Positions 16,410-29,055 of a DNA stretch of 64,000 nt are shown piece by piece. Source of the stretch: Neocallimastix lanati (nom. inval.) (Eukaryota; Neocallimastigomycota; Neocallimastigomycetes; Neocallimastigales; Neocallimastigaceae); assembly GCA_016946835.1 (NCBI GenBank), contig JACVTC010000001.1:801001-865000 (forward strand), read 5' to 3'. The position numbers were made by a program, and so were the translations under genes. The notes beneath the pieces are model-generated. The model was not told the origin of the DNA. It did not search any database and saw only the letters and a program-made list of their open reading frames with translations. Numbering within the stretch: position 1 is the stretch's first letter; every line of letters starts with the position of its first letter.

Positions 16410-17110
16410 ATCATATAATTATACTATTGACAATTTGGATTTTCATTTTCCTTAGAGAGCTTTCCATTTTTTATATCCTTGGTAGTTTTAGTTTCTTTGG
16501 ACTTTACAAATATAAAAAGTTTCTGGATCGACTCTGTGACTACCTCCTGAATTCATATATAGAACAATTTTATTCATCCTCCTTACGGTGTTGTTTTTTC
16601 CCTATAAATAAATGAAACTAGAATGTTCATTCACTCCCTATGGTAAATGTTCCTATGGTTAGCGTAAAGAGTGTGCACTTGAATGCATCTATGAGAAAAT
16701 TAGAGTAGTTGTTCCTCTCTTGCTGATGGGAGAGTTGCATTTCGCCAGGTTGCATTTCGCTAAGTGGAGTATTAATATAAATAAATAAATATTAATTCAA
16801 AATTACTTTTTTTTTAAAATTGTTTTTATTCGATAGTAATAATATTTAATTTTATTTATTGATTTATTTATTTATTTAATAATTTTCAAATTTGGCGAAA
16901 TGCCATATTTTTTTAATACGCCACATGCTTTCAAAAAAATTGGTGAAATGCAATTTGGCGAAATGCCCCACACCCCTTGCTGATGGCTCAAGAGACATAC
17001 TGAAATGAAGCCAAAATGGTATGTCAAAGAATTCAATGAGAGTCCAATATGTCTAATATGTTTAAGGGAGAGAGCCTGGAAGCCCTATTGTCTCCTCCTC
17101 CTCCCCACAG
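16410..17110 (-). pseudogene. Probable gene relic split by a MITE
   Basis: Either side of the MITE (16728-16975) the sequence is visibly less AT-rich than the surroundings, as coding DNA is here. On the minus strand, coding-like stretches appear: MNSGGSHRVDPETFYICKV from about 16560-16500, and NNYSNFLIDAFKCTLFTLTI across about 16710-16650. Stops and frame changes separate them. The insertion has a perfect 9-bp target duplication, so it landed in a once-continuous sequence. I cannot assign a family. A plus-strand frame at 16427-16615 also stays open but reads as hydrophobic noise. Confidence 0.3.
16728..16975. mobile_element. 248-bp MITE with 9-bp target duplication
   Basis: The left end GGGAGAGTTGCATTTCGCCA and the reverse complement of the right end, GGGTGTGGGGCATTTCGCCA, form terminal inverted repeats. 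They are followed by repeated GCATTTCGC motifs. CTTGCTGAT lies directly outside both ends (16719-16727 and 16976-16984). There is no coding capacity. A 9-bp duplication and GGG termini fit a MULE-derived MITE. The right half (TGGCGAAATGCC, then ACGCCACATGCTTTC) recurs inverted in the element at 29056-29404. Confidence 0.85.
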
Positions 17111-17822
17111 CCTTTTTTTTTTTTTTTTTTTTTTTTTTTGTTAATCCCAGTCTTAAAAAAAAAAAAATTCCTTTATAAATGAATAACACTTTTGTAATTA
17201 CAATAGAATTTCTTTTCAATATAAATATTAAATACTTTTTTTTTCTTTTCTTTTTATTTATTATAAATATTTCTTTTAAAAAAAATTTTTTTTAAATATG
17301 TACTTTTATTATATTGAACATTTAAATCTTTAATAAAAAATATTATGGATTCAATAATGATCATTTTTTTATTATCATTTTTTTTTAATATTTTTTAGTT
17401 ATAATTTATTTTATTTTTATTTTATTTCATTTTATTTTATTTATTAATTAATTAATTATATATTTTTATTTTACTTTTTATTTATTTTAATTTTTTTTTT
17501 TTTTTTTTTTATAGAAAAAAAAAAAAAAAAAAAAAGCTTTTATGTTTTGTTTTATTTTGTTTTTATTAAATTTTGTTATTTTCATTTATTTTCATTACTT
17601 TTTATTTTATTTTATTTATTTTTTTTTTTTTTTATTAATATTTTTATTTTATTTTTATTTATAGATTTTATTTATTATATATATATATATATTATATATT
17701 ATTTTATTCTTTAATTTATTTATTATTTTATTTATCATATATAAAATTTATAATAAATAATAATAAAAATTAAAAATAAAAATTTATATCTATCTATATA
17801 TATATATATATATAAATTAAAA
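17111..17822. other. T-rich region downstream of the actin-binding gene
   Basis: Long T and A runs and TTTTA repeats; no gene. It is the 3' side of the minus-strand gene ending at 17823. Confidence 0.5.
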
Positions 17823-20800
17823 TTAAATTGAAAATTCATTTGTAGATTTATTTCTTAACTTTTTTCTCATAGCATCCACTTCAGATCTCATTTTACTAAT
17901 ACGTTCCATAATTTGAGCATTATTATGAGTTGGTGATGATGCACTTACTCTACCAGATCTTCTTTCATAACCATTACTACCAGTACTACTAGAATCTGAC
18001 ATGGATGTATTAATATTAGCTTCTCTTTGACGAATTTGTTCCTTTCTTAAATCATTCTTAACGGATTCTAATTCCGATTGACGTTGATAATTAACCTTTT
18101 TTAAATCATCTTTTTCAGAGGTAAGATTACGAATAGTACTTTTTAAACTTTCGATTTCACGGTTCTTTTCCTTTTGAAGTGCTTCAAGTTGTCTATTTAA
18201 TTCATTAATCTTTTTATCTTTTTCTCTTATACTACGATTAGATTGAGTTAATGATTTATCTTTATCTTCAAGCATTAATGAAAACTTTTCAATCATTAAA
18301 CTTTTTTCTTCTAATTGTTGATTCATTTCCATACTACTTTCCTTAAATTGTTGTTGAAGTAATTTAATAGTATTATTTGTTTGTTCCTGTTTAATAGAAT
18401 CAGCTTTCTTTCCTTCATCAATTACATTGGAATGATTAATTAAAAGATCTTCATGCTTTTTACTTAAAGTATTGTAACGGTTTTGAAGATCCAATAATTC
18501 CTTTTCTAATTGATGTTGTTTATTAAGGGTATCATCTCTTTCTGCCATTAAATTGGAAATAATTTGTTTTTCAGAATCATTTCCATTCAAACCATCCGTC
18601 ATTTTAATCGAAGATGGTGGAGGTGGAAATTGAATATCTTTACCACTCATACTATTTTCTGAATTATTCAACGCATCTTGATAATGTGTAAGACATTCAC
18701 AAAGCCAATAGACACGTCTAGAAAGATCCTCTGGACTTTCTTCACGAATATAACGATTGGACTCCAAAATTTCTGAGAGAGAATAGACTCTCTTAGATCT
18801 TTCAATATCCTTTAATGGTGGAGAAGTTGGAGGGGTGTTATAATAATCACTTCCTTCTCTCATAGCTTTAGCTTCTCCCTTCACTTTAGCTAGCTCATCT
18901 TTATTTTTTTGTAATTGATCTTCAAGTTGACTCACTCTTTCCCGGTACTGTTCTAATTCTTCTTCAATTCTTGAATTTTGAACAATATCAGGAGTCATGG
19001 TATATTTTGGTGATTTAATATTGACAGCACGATCAGTGGCACTATTATTTAAATTAGAGGCAATTATTTCTTCCTTTTCCTCTAACTGATTCTTTAACGT
19101 TTGAACTAAACGTGCTCTATTAACAACTTTTCTTTCTAATTCGATACATCTTTGTTGGGCTTCCTTATTTTCTTCCTTCATATCTTCACATTGCTTCTCC
19201 AAATCAGTTTTTTGGTAACGAAGAGTTTTAACTTCTTCAAAGATAGGATCCATACGTTTCTTTAATGAATCATAATCTCTTTGTAAGAAGCTCATATCAG
19301 CATCCATTTTTTCTTTTTCTTTCTTTAATTCTTCAATTTCAGCTAAACTTTTATTTAAATTTTCACGAAGTGCTAAAGATTCTGAAGACATAACATCAAT
19401 GAGTAATGGATTTGTGGGTTCAGGTGGAGTGGCATTAAAATTAATATCTCTAGACATATTAACAGCATCCTTGTGAACCTTACTTAAAGTTTGAGTAAAA
19501 GTACGAGAAGCAAATGTATTAAATAAGTTTACAGTAAAGGCTATATTTAAATTTTTATTTCCATTGACGACATCAACAGGGGTTAAGAACTTTCTACAAC
19601 CTAACTTTTCTGCCATAGAAAGCATACGTTCTGCACGTTTTAACCAATCTTGTTCTTCTTCTGGAATAAAATTAGCAGATTGTCCATGAAATTCTTCTTT
19701 GGCAATACTTCCTAAATATTGTAATACTATTGTATAGCAAACTGAATCACGAAGATCTAATGACCATTGTGCAACTCTTTTGGAAGTTTTATTTGTAATT
19801 TGAAGAATATCATTAAACCAACGAAGTACCAATTCTTCTGCAGGTAAAGCATTTAATGATTTTTCTGTTAATCCCATTTTTTTTCTTTCTAAATCAGCTT
19901 TTTTAAACAATCCGATCTGATTTTTATCATTAAAAATAATATTATTATTTTTTAATAATGAAACACAAAAAGAAGATGATGAATTAATAAATTTAAAATA
20001 ATTAATTAATTATTAATATCAATTATAATCAAAATATTTATATTGTTGTCATTTAATATTTATTAAAAATTAATATATATTATCAGTAATAATTATTTAT
20101 ATATTATTTATGAAAAATATTATTTAAATAATAAAAGTATAATATATATATATATATATATAAATTACCTTAATAATTTGCCATACTAAACCTAAACATA
20201 AATGTGGAACACCTCTCATAATATCTTGTGGACCAATATTCCAAAGTTGAAGACCATACCTTTTAGCAGTTTCGAGTACAATAGAATGATTCTAAGTAAC
20301 ATTAATATTAATTAGAGGCAAGCATAAATTTAATATTAATTATATCATATTATAATTTTAATATTTAAAATAAAATCATAATAAAATAAAACCATAATCA
20401 AATAAAATTATGATCAAATAAAATCATAATAAAATAAAACCATAATCAAATAAAATTATGATCAAATAAAATCATGATTAAATAAAATCATGATCAAATA
20501 AAATCATGATCAAATAAAATCATGATCAAATAAAATCATGATTAAATAAAATCATGATCAAATAAAACTATAATTATATTATAATATTTATTTATTATAC
20601 TTATTTATAATCATTTATTCTTACCTCATACATATGGACAGCAATTTTTGGATTTGGAATAATTAAAGATTCATCAATTGCTCCCGGAATAGCATCATTA
20701 ATCAATTTAACCAAAAGAATACCTGATTTTAATGCTTCAAAAAGATCAATTTTTCCATCCGTTCGATTTGGATTATCATTTTGAGTATTTAAGATACGAG

Positions 20801-21064
20801 GTAATAAGTCTTTCACATCTTTATCATCTCTTAATTTTGATTTTATCCAATCGACATAAGCATTTAATTCGGTTTCATCAATAGCATGAAAGCTTTCATT
20901 TCTTTTTGGTGGTTCAACAGTATTTGCTGTTGGTACAGCTAAATATTTTCATTAAATACAAAAAATTAAATTAATAAAAAAAATTTTTTTTAATACTTTT
21001 TTACTAATACATTCCATTTATATTTTAAATATTTACTTGAAAAAATTCTTCTCTGAGCAAGCAT
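17823..21064 (-). CDS. Fimbrin-type CH1-CH2 actin-binding domain fused to a coiled coil
   Basis: Four minus-strand exons in phase: 21064-21037, 20938-20625, 20291-20169 and 19916-17823, encoding 852 aa. CH1 (about 30-155) contains ELNAYVDWIKSKL, DLFEALKSGILLVKLINDAI and GLQLWNIGPQDIMRG, ending HLCLGLVWQIIK|IGLF across a splice, as in plastin/fimbrin. CH2 (about 175-290) has EELVLRWFNDIL and KFLTPVDVVNGNKNLNIAFT followed by NLF. Both are diagnostic of fimbrin actin-binding domains, which bundle or anchor F-actin. After about residue 325 comes a long charged heptad-rich coiled coil, broken near 505-600 by a Pro/Ser linker (TPPTSPPLKDIERSKR) and a helical block with RVYWLCECLTHYQDAL. Coiled coil then resumes to about 800, followed by a Ser/Thr-rich basic tail. 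There is no second CH pair and no EF-hand, unlike fimbrin, so the protein is probably a dimeric actin cross-linker or scaffold. Domain identity is well supported; role is inference. Confidence 0.85.
20380..20575. repeat. AAATCATGATCAAATA satellite in an intron
   Basis: About ten units of roughly 16-18 bp alternate ATCATGAT, ATTATGAT, ATCATAAT and CCATAATC variants. The array lies in the minus-strand gene's intron 20624-20292. The ATCATGAT core is partly palindromic. Confidence 0.8.
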
Positions 21065-22289
21065 GATAATTTTAATATATATTATATTTTATTAATAATA
21101 TTTTGTTATTTTAATTTTTTATTTTTATTTTATTTTATTTTATTTTATTTTTATTTATCAATTTATTTTTATTGTATTTATCTTTTTTAAAAAAATATAA
21201 AAAATTATCTAAAAAACAAAAAGATCTAAATAACAAATTGAATTTTCAAAGTTTGTTTAAATTTTATATTTTGTTGTATAAATTTATCTTAATTAAATAT
21301 TTGTTTTTTATATTTATTATTTTCTTTTTTATTTTATTTTATTTTATTATATTTATTATTTTCTTTTTTATTTTATTTTATTTTATTTATTTTATTTTAT
21401 ATATATTCATATATATATATTTTTGTTGTATATTTTTTTAATATAATGTATTAAATAATATATTTATTTATTTAATATTTATCATTAAATAAATTATTGG
21501 TTATAAAGTTTTGAAAAAAAAAATCTAATTAATAATTTGTAAGCAGCGTTCTAAATTATTACGATATTATATATATAAAAAAAAGTATATATAAATATAT
21601 ATAAATTTAGCATACATCATTAACTATATGTATATAATTATTTTATTAATTAATCTTACCTTTTTAAATTGTTAAAAGAAATAATAAAATATTTGTTTTT
21701 ATATATTCAAAAGCAAAATATTTTATTAATAAATTAAATGGTATAGGTTAAAATATTTTAATAATTAAATTATTAATTCTATTTTAATTGAATTGTGCGA
21801 TATATATTATTTTATAATTTTTATAATTCGATAGACTTTTTCTTAATAAATATTTAGAAGTTTTTTACTCTTTTTTTTTTTTTTTTTACTTTATAAAGTT
21901 AAATTTCTAATATAAAATTATTAAATAAAAGGTAATTCTATATGATATTAATATAAAAATAAAATTTTTCTTTTGCTTTTTTTTTTTTTTTTTTATAATG
22001 ATAATTATTTTTTTTATAGTCAAATTATTATTATTATTGGTAAAAAAAAAAGATCTATAAAGTAAAATAAAAAAAAATAAAACTCTTTATAATATATAAA
22101 TATTGATTTAATATTTTCCTTTTTCTTAAATTTATAATAATGTTATTACTATTCTTTTATCTATAGCTGGCTTTTTTTTTTTTTTTTTATTGTTATTATT
22201 ATTTATTTATTCATTTACTTGATAACTTTTATAATTCTTATCTTTATTTTTTGAAAATATATAAGATAATATTATTAAATAAATAATAA

Positions 22290-22320
<31 letters not shown>

Positions 22321-23100
22321 GAAATTATAGTTTTAATAATAATATTGTCATAAAATTGAAATATTTTAAACTTTTATTAAAATATATTTTTAATAAAAAC
22401 AATATTAATATAATCAATATGAAAAAAATGTAATTTTCACTTTATATCTGTTGTTAATTTTATTTCTAAATTTTTCACTCTGGAAAAACAAAAACAAAAA
22501 CAAACTAAATAAAAAAAAAATATATTTGTAAATAATATTTTATATGTATGTAATAAATAAAAAATAAATGATTTTTATATTAAATTATTTTTTTTCTTTT
22601 ATTTTTTCTAATTAAATCTCTTAGAAATTCAATTTATATATATATATATGTATATTCGATACTACTTTAACTAGTAATAAAAGTAATTGAAAAAATTAAA
22701 GAATAAAGATTTAAAATATATTGTTAAAGTATTTATTTTTATAATAAATAATCTTTTTAAAACATATATATATATTAAAATATTATTTTATTTATTTATT
22801 GCATATAAAATATTAATTTTTGCTGAAGTTAGCAAATAATATTATTATTTAGAAAGAAAAAAGAAAATATCAATATTAGTTTTAAAGAAAAAAAAAAAGA
22901 AAAAAAAGAAAAAAGAAAAGAAAAATTTACAGTTTGATCTTTTTACTTTATTAAATATAGTTTTTAAAATTTTAATTATTTAATATAGTAAAAAAAAGAA
23001 TATGATTAATTAATTAAAAAAAAAATTTTTTTTTCATTTCATTTCATTTCATTAATTTCATTATTATTGCCTTTTATAACTTTGTTTAGCCATTATGGTA
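21065..23100. other. Intergenic region, AT-rich, no gene seen
   Basis: Upstream of the actin-binding gene. It contains TTTTA and poly-T runs and a duplicated ATATTTATTATTTTCTTTTT block near 21310-21370. The one long frame (21172-21441) is hydrophobic low complexity and is not called. Confidence 0.5.
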
Positions 23101-24330
23101 ATAATTTATTTATTTAATATTTACTATTTTTATTCAATTATTTATTAATAAATATTCTTTTTAATTATTATTTATTAATAAATACTCTTTATTATTATTA
23201 TTTATTATTATTATTTATTATTTATTAATTTATTATTTATTATTTATTATTTATTACTTATTTATTATTTATTATTTATTATTTATTATTTATTATTTAT
23301 TATTATTCATTTCTTAATTCTTATTTATTATTTATTATTTATCATTTATTTATTATTCAATTATTATTTATTATTTAATTATTTATTATTTATTATTTAT
23401 TATTTATTATTTATTATTTATTATTTATTATTTATTATTTATTATTATTCATTTCTTAATTCTTATTTATTATTTATTATTTATCATTTATTTATTATTC
23501 AATTATTATTTATTATTTAATTATTTATTATTTATTATTTATTATTTATTATTTATTATTTATTATTTATTATTTATTATTTATTATGTATTATTTATTA
23601 TTTATTATTTATTATTTATTTATTTATTATTTATTATTTATTATTTATTATTTATTAATTTATTATTTATTATTTATTATTTATTATTTATTATTTATTA
23701 TTCAATTATTTATTATTTATTATTTATTATTTATTATTTATTATTTATTATTTATTATTTATTATTTATTTATTATTCAATTATTTATTAATAAATACTC
23801 GATTTTATTATTATTTATTATTTATTATTTATTATTTATTAATAAATACTCGATTTTATTATTATTTATTATTTATTATTTATTATTTATTATTTATTAT
23901 TTATTATTTATTATTTATTATTTATTATTTATTATTTATTATTTATTATTTATTATTTATTATTTATTATTTATTATTTATTATTTATTATTTATTATTT
24001 ATTATTTATTATTTATTATTTATTATTTATTATTTATTATTTATTATTTATTATTTATTATTTATTATTTATTATTTATTATTTATTATTTATTATTTAT
24101 TATTTATTATTTATTATTTATTATTTATTATTTATTATTTATTATTTATTATTTATTATTTATTATTTATTATTTATTATTTATTATTTATTATTTATTA
24201 TTTATTATTTATTATTTATTATTTATTATTTATTATTTATTATTTATTATTTATTATTTATTATTTATTCCTTTAATATTACTTATTTATACTCTTTTTA
24301 ATATTAAATAACTATTATTTATTATTTACT
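23101..24330 (+). repeat. TTATTTA heptanucleotide satellite
   Basis: Over 1 kb of TTATTTA units. The stretch 23860-24265 is nearly perfect. The left part is interrupted by TTATTAATAAATACTC segments and by a duplicated block (23290-23400 and 23450-23540). A frame open through the array (Tyr/Leu/Phe/Ile only) is a repeat artefact. Confidence 0.93.
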
Positions 24331-25669
24331 TATTTATTCAATTAATTATTATTTATTTATTTATTGTATATAAAGCTATTTAAATTGAATTAATTATTAT
24401 ATATATATGTTTTAATATAATATAAATATATTATAAATATATTATAATATTCCTTTTCATCTAATTTATTAATTGTTTTTTATAGATGAATATTCAAAAT
24501 AATTATTTCAAAAAAAAAAAAAAAAACTTTCATATAATTTAATAGAGTACATATTTTATTATATATTATACTTATACTTTTACATATATTAATTGATTCA
24601 AATTAATTGTTTTCAATTGACTCAATTAAAATTAAAGAATGGTACCATTACAGTACATTGTAATATATCACAAGATATATTGTAGAGAATTAAATTCATT
24701 CAATGATATATGATATAATATATGACATACAATCATGGAATGAGATAAACTTTAATTAATATGAAGTGCAAAATGAAGGCTTTTTTGGACTAAACGTTAA
24801 AGAAGCTTTGACGAACCATAAAAACATACAAAAAAACAATTCAAGAGGAGTCTTTATTAGATATAAAAAAAAATGAAATACTAATTTTTGTATATTAAAT
24901 ATAATTAATCTTAGTTATAAAAACATAAAATTATTATTTATTAACTACTAATTACTGCTAATGAAATTCAAAATAAATTAAGGCTTAAAATATCTTTATA
25001 CTATCACCAATATTAAAATTTATTATAGAATCAGAACATTTAAAAAAAAAAAAAAAGTTTCAAGATTGATTTTGTCTTAATTTAGTAATAAACTCTTTAA
25101 TTAATAAATAAATAAATGGTTAATAAATGAATAAATAAATACTTAATAAATGAATAAATACTTAATAAATGAATAAATACTTAATAAATGAATAAATAAA
25201 TGGTTAATATATAAAGTAATAAATGGATAGATTAATAAATAATAATATAAATTAAAATAAAATAAAAAATTATGAAATACTCAAAGTTTTAATAAGAAAC
25301 CTGACATTTATGGAAATAAAATAAAGTGGAATGTATTTAATTTACCATTTATAAATGTTAATTAAATAAATAAATTCTATTTAATTCTATGTGATGCCAT
25401 ATATTATATATTAGTATGCAATATATTGATTTATAAATATGAATTAATTAAGAGTCATTAACAAAAACTTAATTGAAAAATAATTAAATCCATATTTGGC
25501 TTATGCGTATTTTAACTATTAAATAAATAGCATACAAACTTTAATAATTAATATTTGAACTATTTTTTTTTTTATAATTAAACAACCATCATTATCATTA
25601 TTAATTCCCACAACAACTGATAGTTTTACTATATTAATAGTATACATTGAATTAAAACTTTTCTACTAT

Positions 25670-25982
25670 CAATTACTATTACGATTACGATTACGATTAC
25701 GATTACTATTACGATTACTATTACTATTACGATTACGATTACGATTACGATTACTATTAACGATTACTATTACTATTACTATTACTATTACTGTTACTAT
25801 TACTATTACTATTACTATTACTATTACTATTACTCTTACTATTACTATTACTATTACTATTACTAATACTATATTACTATTACTATTACGATTACTATTA
25901 CTATTACTATTAACGATTACTATTACTATTACTATTACTATTACTATTACTATTACTATTACTATTACTATTACTATTAGCA
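25670..25982 (+). repeat. ATTACT/ATTACG hexanucleotide microsatellite
   Basis: About 50 units. The left end (25677-25760) is dominated by ATTACG, the remainder by ATTACT, with short AACG or AATACT breaks. The minus-strand frame through it (Val/Ile/Asn/Arg) is an artefact. Confidence 0.92.
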
Positions 25983-27474
25983 TTTTATTAAATAATTTTA
26001 ATAATTATATAATTATAAAGGCATTAATATTTATCATTAAATATCATAAATAGTAAAAAAGAACTTGAAAAATAAAATATATAGTATTATATTATTATAT
26101 ATTATTATTCAACTTTATTTTTATATAGTCCACAAAATGGTTTGTGAAATATTTGTTCTTTTTAATATTATTATATATAATTTTAATTTAAAACAATTGA
26201 ATTATAAAAATTTTAATAGCAATTATTCACAAAATTAAAATGATAAAGTCCTTTTTTTTTTTTCAAAAAGATATTCAATAAGTATCATATATATTATAAT
26301 TAGTAAGCATTTGAATAGAATAAAATAAAAAAATATTTAGAAAAGTTTATATAAGAAAAAAAATTTTTAAATATTTTTATAGTTATAATAATTAATTAAC
26401 AAAAAAAAAATATAAATCGTTTTGAATATTTTTCATCCTATTCAATACAATTAAAATATTTAAAATATACATATAAAGAATTTAATGGATTTAATTTTTA
26501 ATTTATTATATTTCATTATTAATGAGTTGATAAGTTAATGACCAGTTTCATATATTTATTAACAAGTTTTAGCTTTAATATATTCAATTATTTTTTTTTT
26601 TTTTTTTTTTTAGATATAATAATTTTTAAAATTATATTTTTTTACATCATTAAATAAAGTTTAAATAGATTAATTAATGACAGTAAATTATTAATATCAT
26701 TCAGAAAAAAAAAATGATAATAATAATAATATAAAAATTTTAAATTTAATTTTATTTTTAAAGTTTTTAATTATTTTCATTTTTTAATATACTTTTTGAA
26801 AATAATTAAAAATATTATAGATATTTTTTATACCATGGTTTTAGAATATATATAATTAAATATGTATACTCAATTATGTCTTTTAAGATAAAATAAAATA
26901 TATGTTATCATAATAATATTTAATAATATTTAATAATTTTATTTTATTATTTTATATATAATCTATTTTGTAATAATAATAATAATTTTAAACTAAACAA
27001 TAAAATATTTTAATTGTTAATAGAAAGTGTTCCATAAAATAAATTATTTTTTTATTTAGTTTTCCTTCATATATTTTATGTTTGAAAATATTTTTTTCTA
27101 TTTTTAAAAAGAAAAAAAAAAAAAATATATATATATATATATGAAGGATATAATATTACCAATTTTTATTATTTCCTTGTATAAGTGATACTATTAAATC
27201 AATTTAACTGTTTGATATTTTTTATAAATATGATATAAAATATTAAACTAAACTTAGTTAATTATATATAATAGTATATATTTATATATTTTTGATTAGG
27301 TTAAAACAATGATATATAGTTTTAATAACTTAAAGTAATCCATCTATTATTCTTTTATATTAGAATTTTTACCTCTTGATATACTTTATTTAAATTAATT
27401 AAATACATTATAAAACCTCAAAAATTAAATACATAATTCATTGATACAAGGTTTGATTAATAATAATTACTATT

Positions 27475-27514
27475 GTAAAACTATAATAATTATTATTATT
27501 ATAATTATAATTAC

Positions 27515-27545
<31 letters not shown>

Positions 27546-27685
27546 ATTATTATTATTATCATCATTAATATAACTATTATTAATATTATTATTATAATTA
27601 TTATTAATAATAATAATATTATTATAATCATTATTATAACTATTATTATAATTATTATTATAATTATTGTTATTATTAATTTTTT
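27475..27685 (+). repeat. Imperfect ATT microsatellite
   Basis: ATT units mixed with ATAATT and ATCATT variants. The open frame through it is nearly pure Ile/Asn and is not a gene. Confidence 0.8.
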
Positions 27686-28108
27686 TCTTTTTAATTTTAT
27701 AATCTCTATAGTGTTTTAAAAATAATTATGATTATTTTTTTTTTTTTCTTTTTATTATAAATCATTTTTAATATACATTTAATTAAAGATTGTTTATATG
27801 ACAATTAAACCAAAAAATTATCAAAATTTTATTTAACTATTTTAATTAAATAAAATAAAAGTTGTATTTCGTTTATTTTTAAAGTGTGGTATATTACATG
27901 TTTCATTTCTCCATGTGACCGTATTGAAATAAATAAATGTATAAAAAAAAGTAAAAAATAAAAAATTATAATATTATTTTCACAAAATATCTTAAAATAT
28001 ATATTAAGTATTACTAAATTATTATATTAAAATTATTTTCATAGAAAATACTAAAATATGTCTTTATAATTAAATATTATTAAGTAGTTATTTTAATATT
28101 ACTTAATC

Positions 28109-28146
<38 letters not shown>

Positions 28147-28489
28147 ATAAATTTTATGAATATTTTTCTAAAGTTAATTATAAGTTTATTATTATTATTA
28201 TCAATTATTATCATTAAATAAGTTTATAATTAGAATTTATAATTATTTAAAAAAAATATTATTAGGACAATATTAAGATACAAAAGTTCTAAAATATAAC
28301 GTTCTGAATATTATAATATTAATTATTAAATAAAATATCTAATATTAAAATGAAATACTTCTCTGTGTTTTAATTTTTTTTTTTTTTTTTTTTTTATTAT
28401 TATTATTTTATATTAATTTATTTTTTATTCATTTATTTTTTATTCATTTATTTTTTATTCATTTATTTTTTATATAATATCTTTATTTT

Positions 28490-28912
28490 GGGAGAGGTCC
28501 AAAAAGCCAATTTTCACGTGATATATCATATTTTGAGGCTTTTTAAATTAATAGTTATATGATACTATTTTGTTATATTATTAATTTGTAATTTTTTTCT
28601 TAAAATTTATTAAGTGAATAATTAAATAAGTTATAATGGTTAGATAAAAATAAATATTTTTTTACAAAAAAATAAAATAAAATAAAATATTCAAACAATT
28701 AAGAGGTTTATTTTTTGTAAAAAAAAAAATATTAATAAAATACATTAACAATTTTATTTATTTATTTATTTACTTATTTATTTATACATTTATTTCTTTT
28801 TTACTTAAAATTATATTAAATTTTATGGCGTTATAATAAAAATTTTAAAAGCCACAAATAAATAGATGGCTTATTAATTTTTCAAAAAAAATTGGCGTTT
28901 TGGACCACATTC
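28490..28912. mobile_element. 423-bp MITE with perfect 9-bp target duplication
   Basis: Left end GGGAGAGGTCCAAAAAGCCA and right end (reversed) GAATGTGGTCCAAAACGCCA form inverted termini, both followed by ATTTT. CTTTATTTT flanks both sides (28481-28489 and 28913-28921). There is no coding sequence. Internal GGCTTTTTAAA and AAAAGCCAC arms resemble those near the left end of the MULE at 259. The length of the target duplication fits the MULE group, but the termini differ from the GCATTTCGCC family. Confidence 0.8.
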
Positions 28913-28949
28913 CTTTATTTTTTATTCATATATTTATATCAATACATCA

Positions 28950-29016
28950 ATTAACGAAATGAACTTCTTATGTAACACGCCACCATGAAAATTAAAATTT
29001 GTAATACAACACTCCC
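28950..29016. mobile_element. Possible orphan MULE/MITE end
   Basis: Read on the minus strand, it starts GGGAGTGTTGTATTACAAAT and continues to ATGGTGGCGTG and ATTTCG. This resembles the ends of neighbouring elements, but no matching left end or target duplication was found. Confidence 0.35.
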
Positions 29017-29055
29017 ATATTTTATTGACTAATAAATTATTCAAATGATAGTTAG

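Larger units (their letters stand above)
24331..28480. other. Gene-poor intergenic region
   Basis: No gene is supportable. A less AT-rich island at about 24640-24850 could be an old gene or transposon fragment but has no sustained frame. The rest is homopolymer and microsatellite DNA, including arrays at 25670 and 27475. Confidence 0.5.

Noticed and set aside
16427-16615. 62-codon plus-strand frame as a membrane protein gene
   Set aside because: Short and with no start context or splice partner. The same DNA reads more protein-like on the minus strand, and the region looks like a relic.
23586-24311. 241-codon open frame in the heptamer satellite
   Set aside because: Pure TTATTTA repeat translation; a 7-bp unit simply cycles through stop-free codons.
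24640-24850. Possible coding or transposon fragment in the gene desert
   Set aside because: Slightly less AT-rich, but no frame over about 35 codons, no terminal repeats and no recognisable motif.
25669-25983. Minus-strand Val/Ile/Asn/Arg open frame
   Set aside because: Translation of the ATTACT/ATTACG microsatellite.
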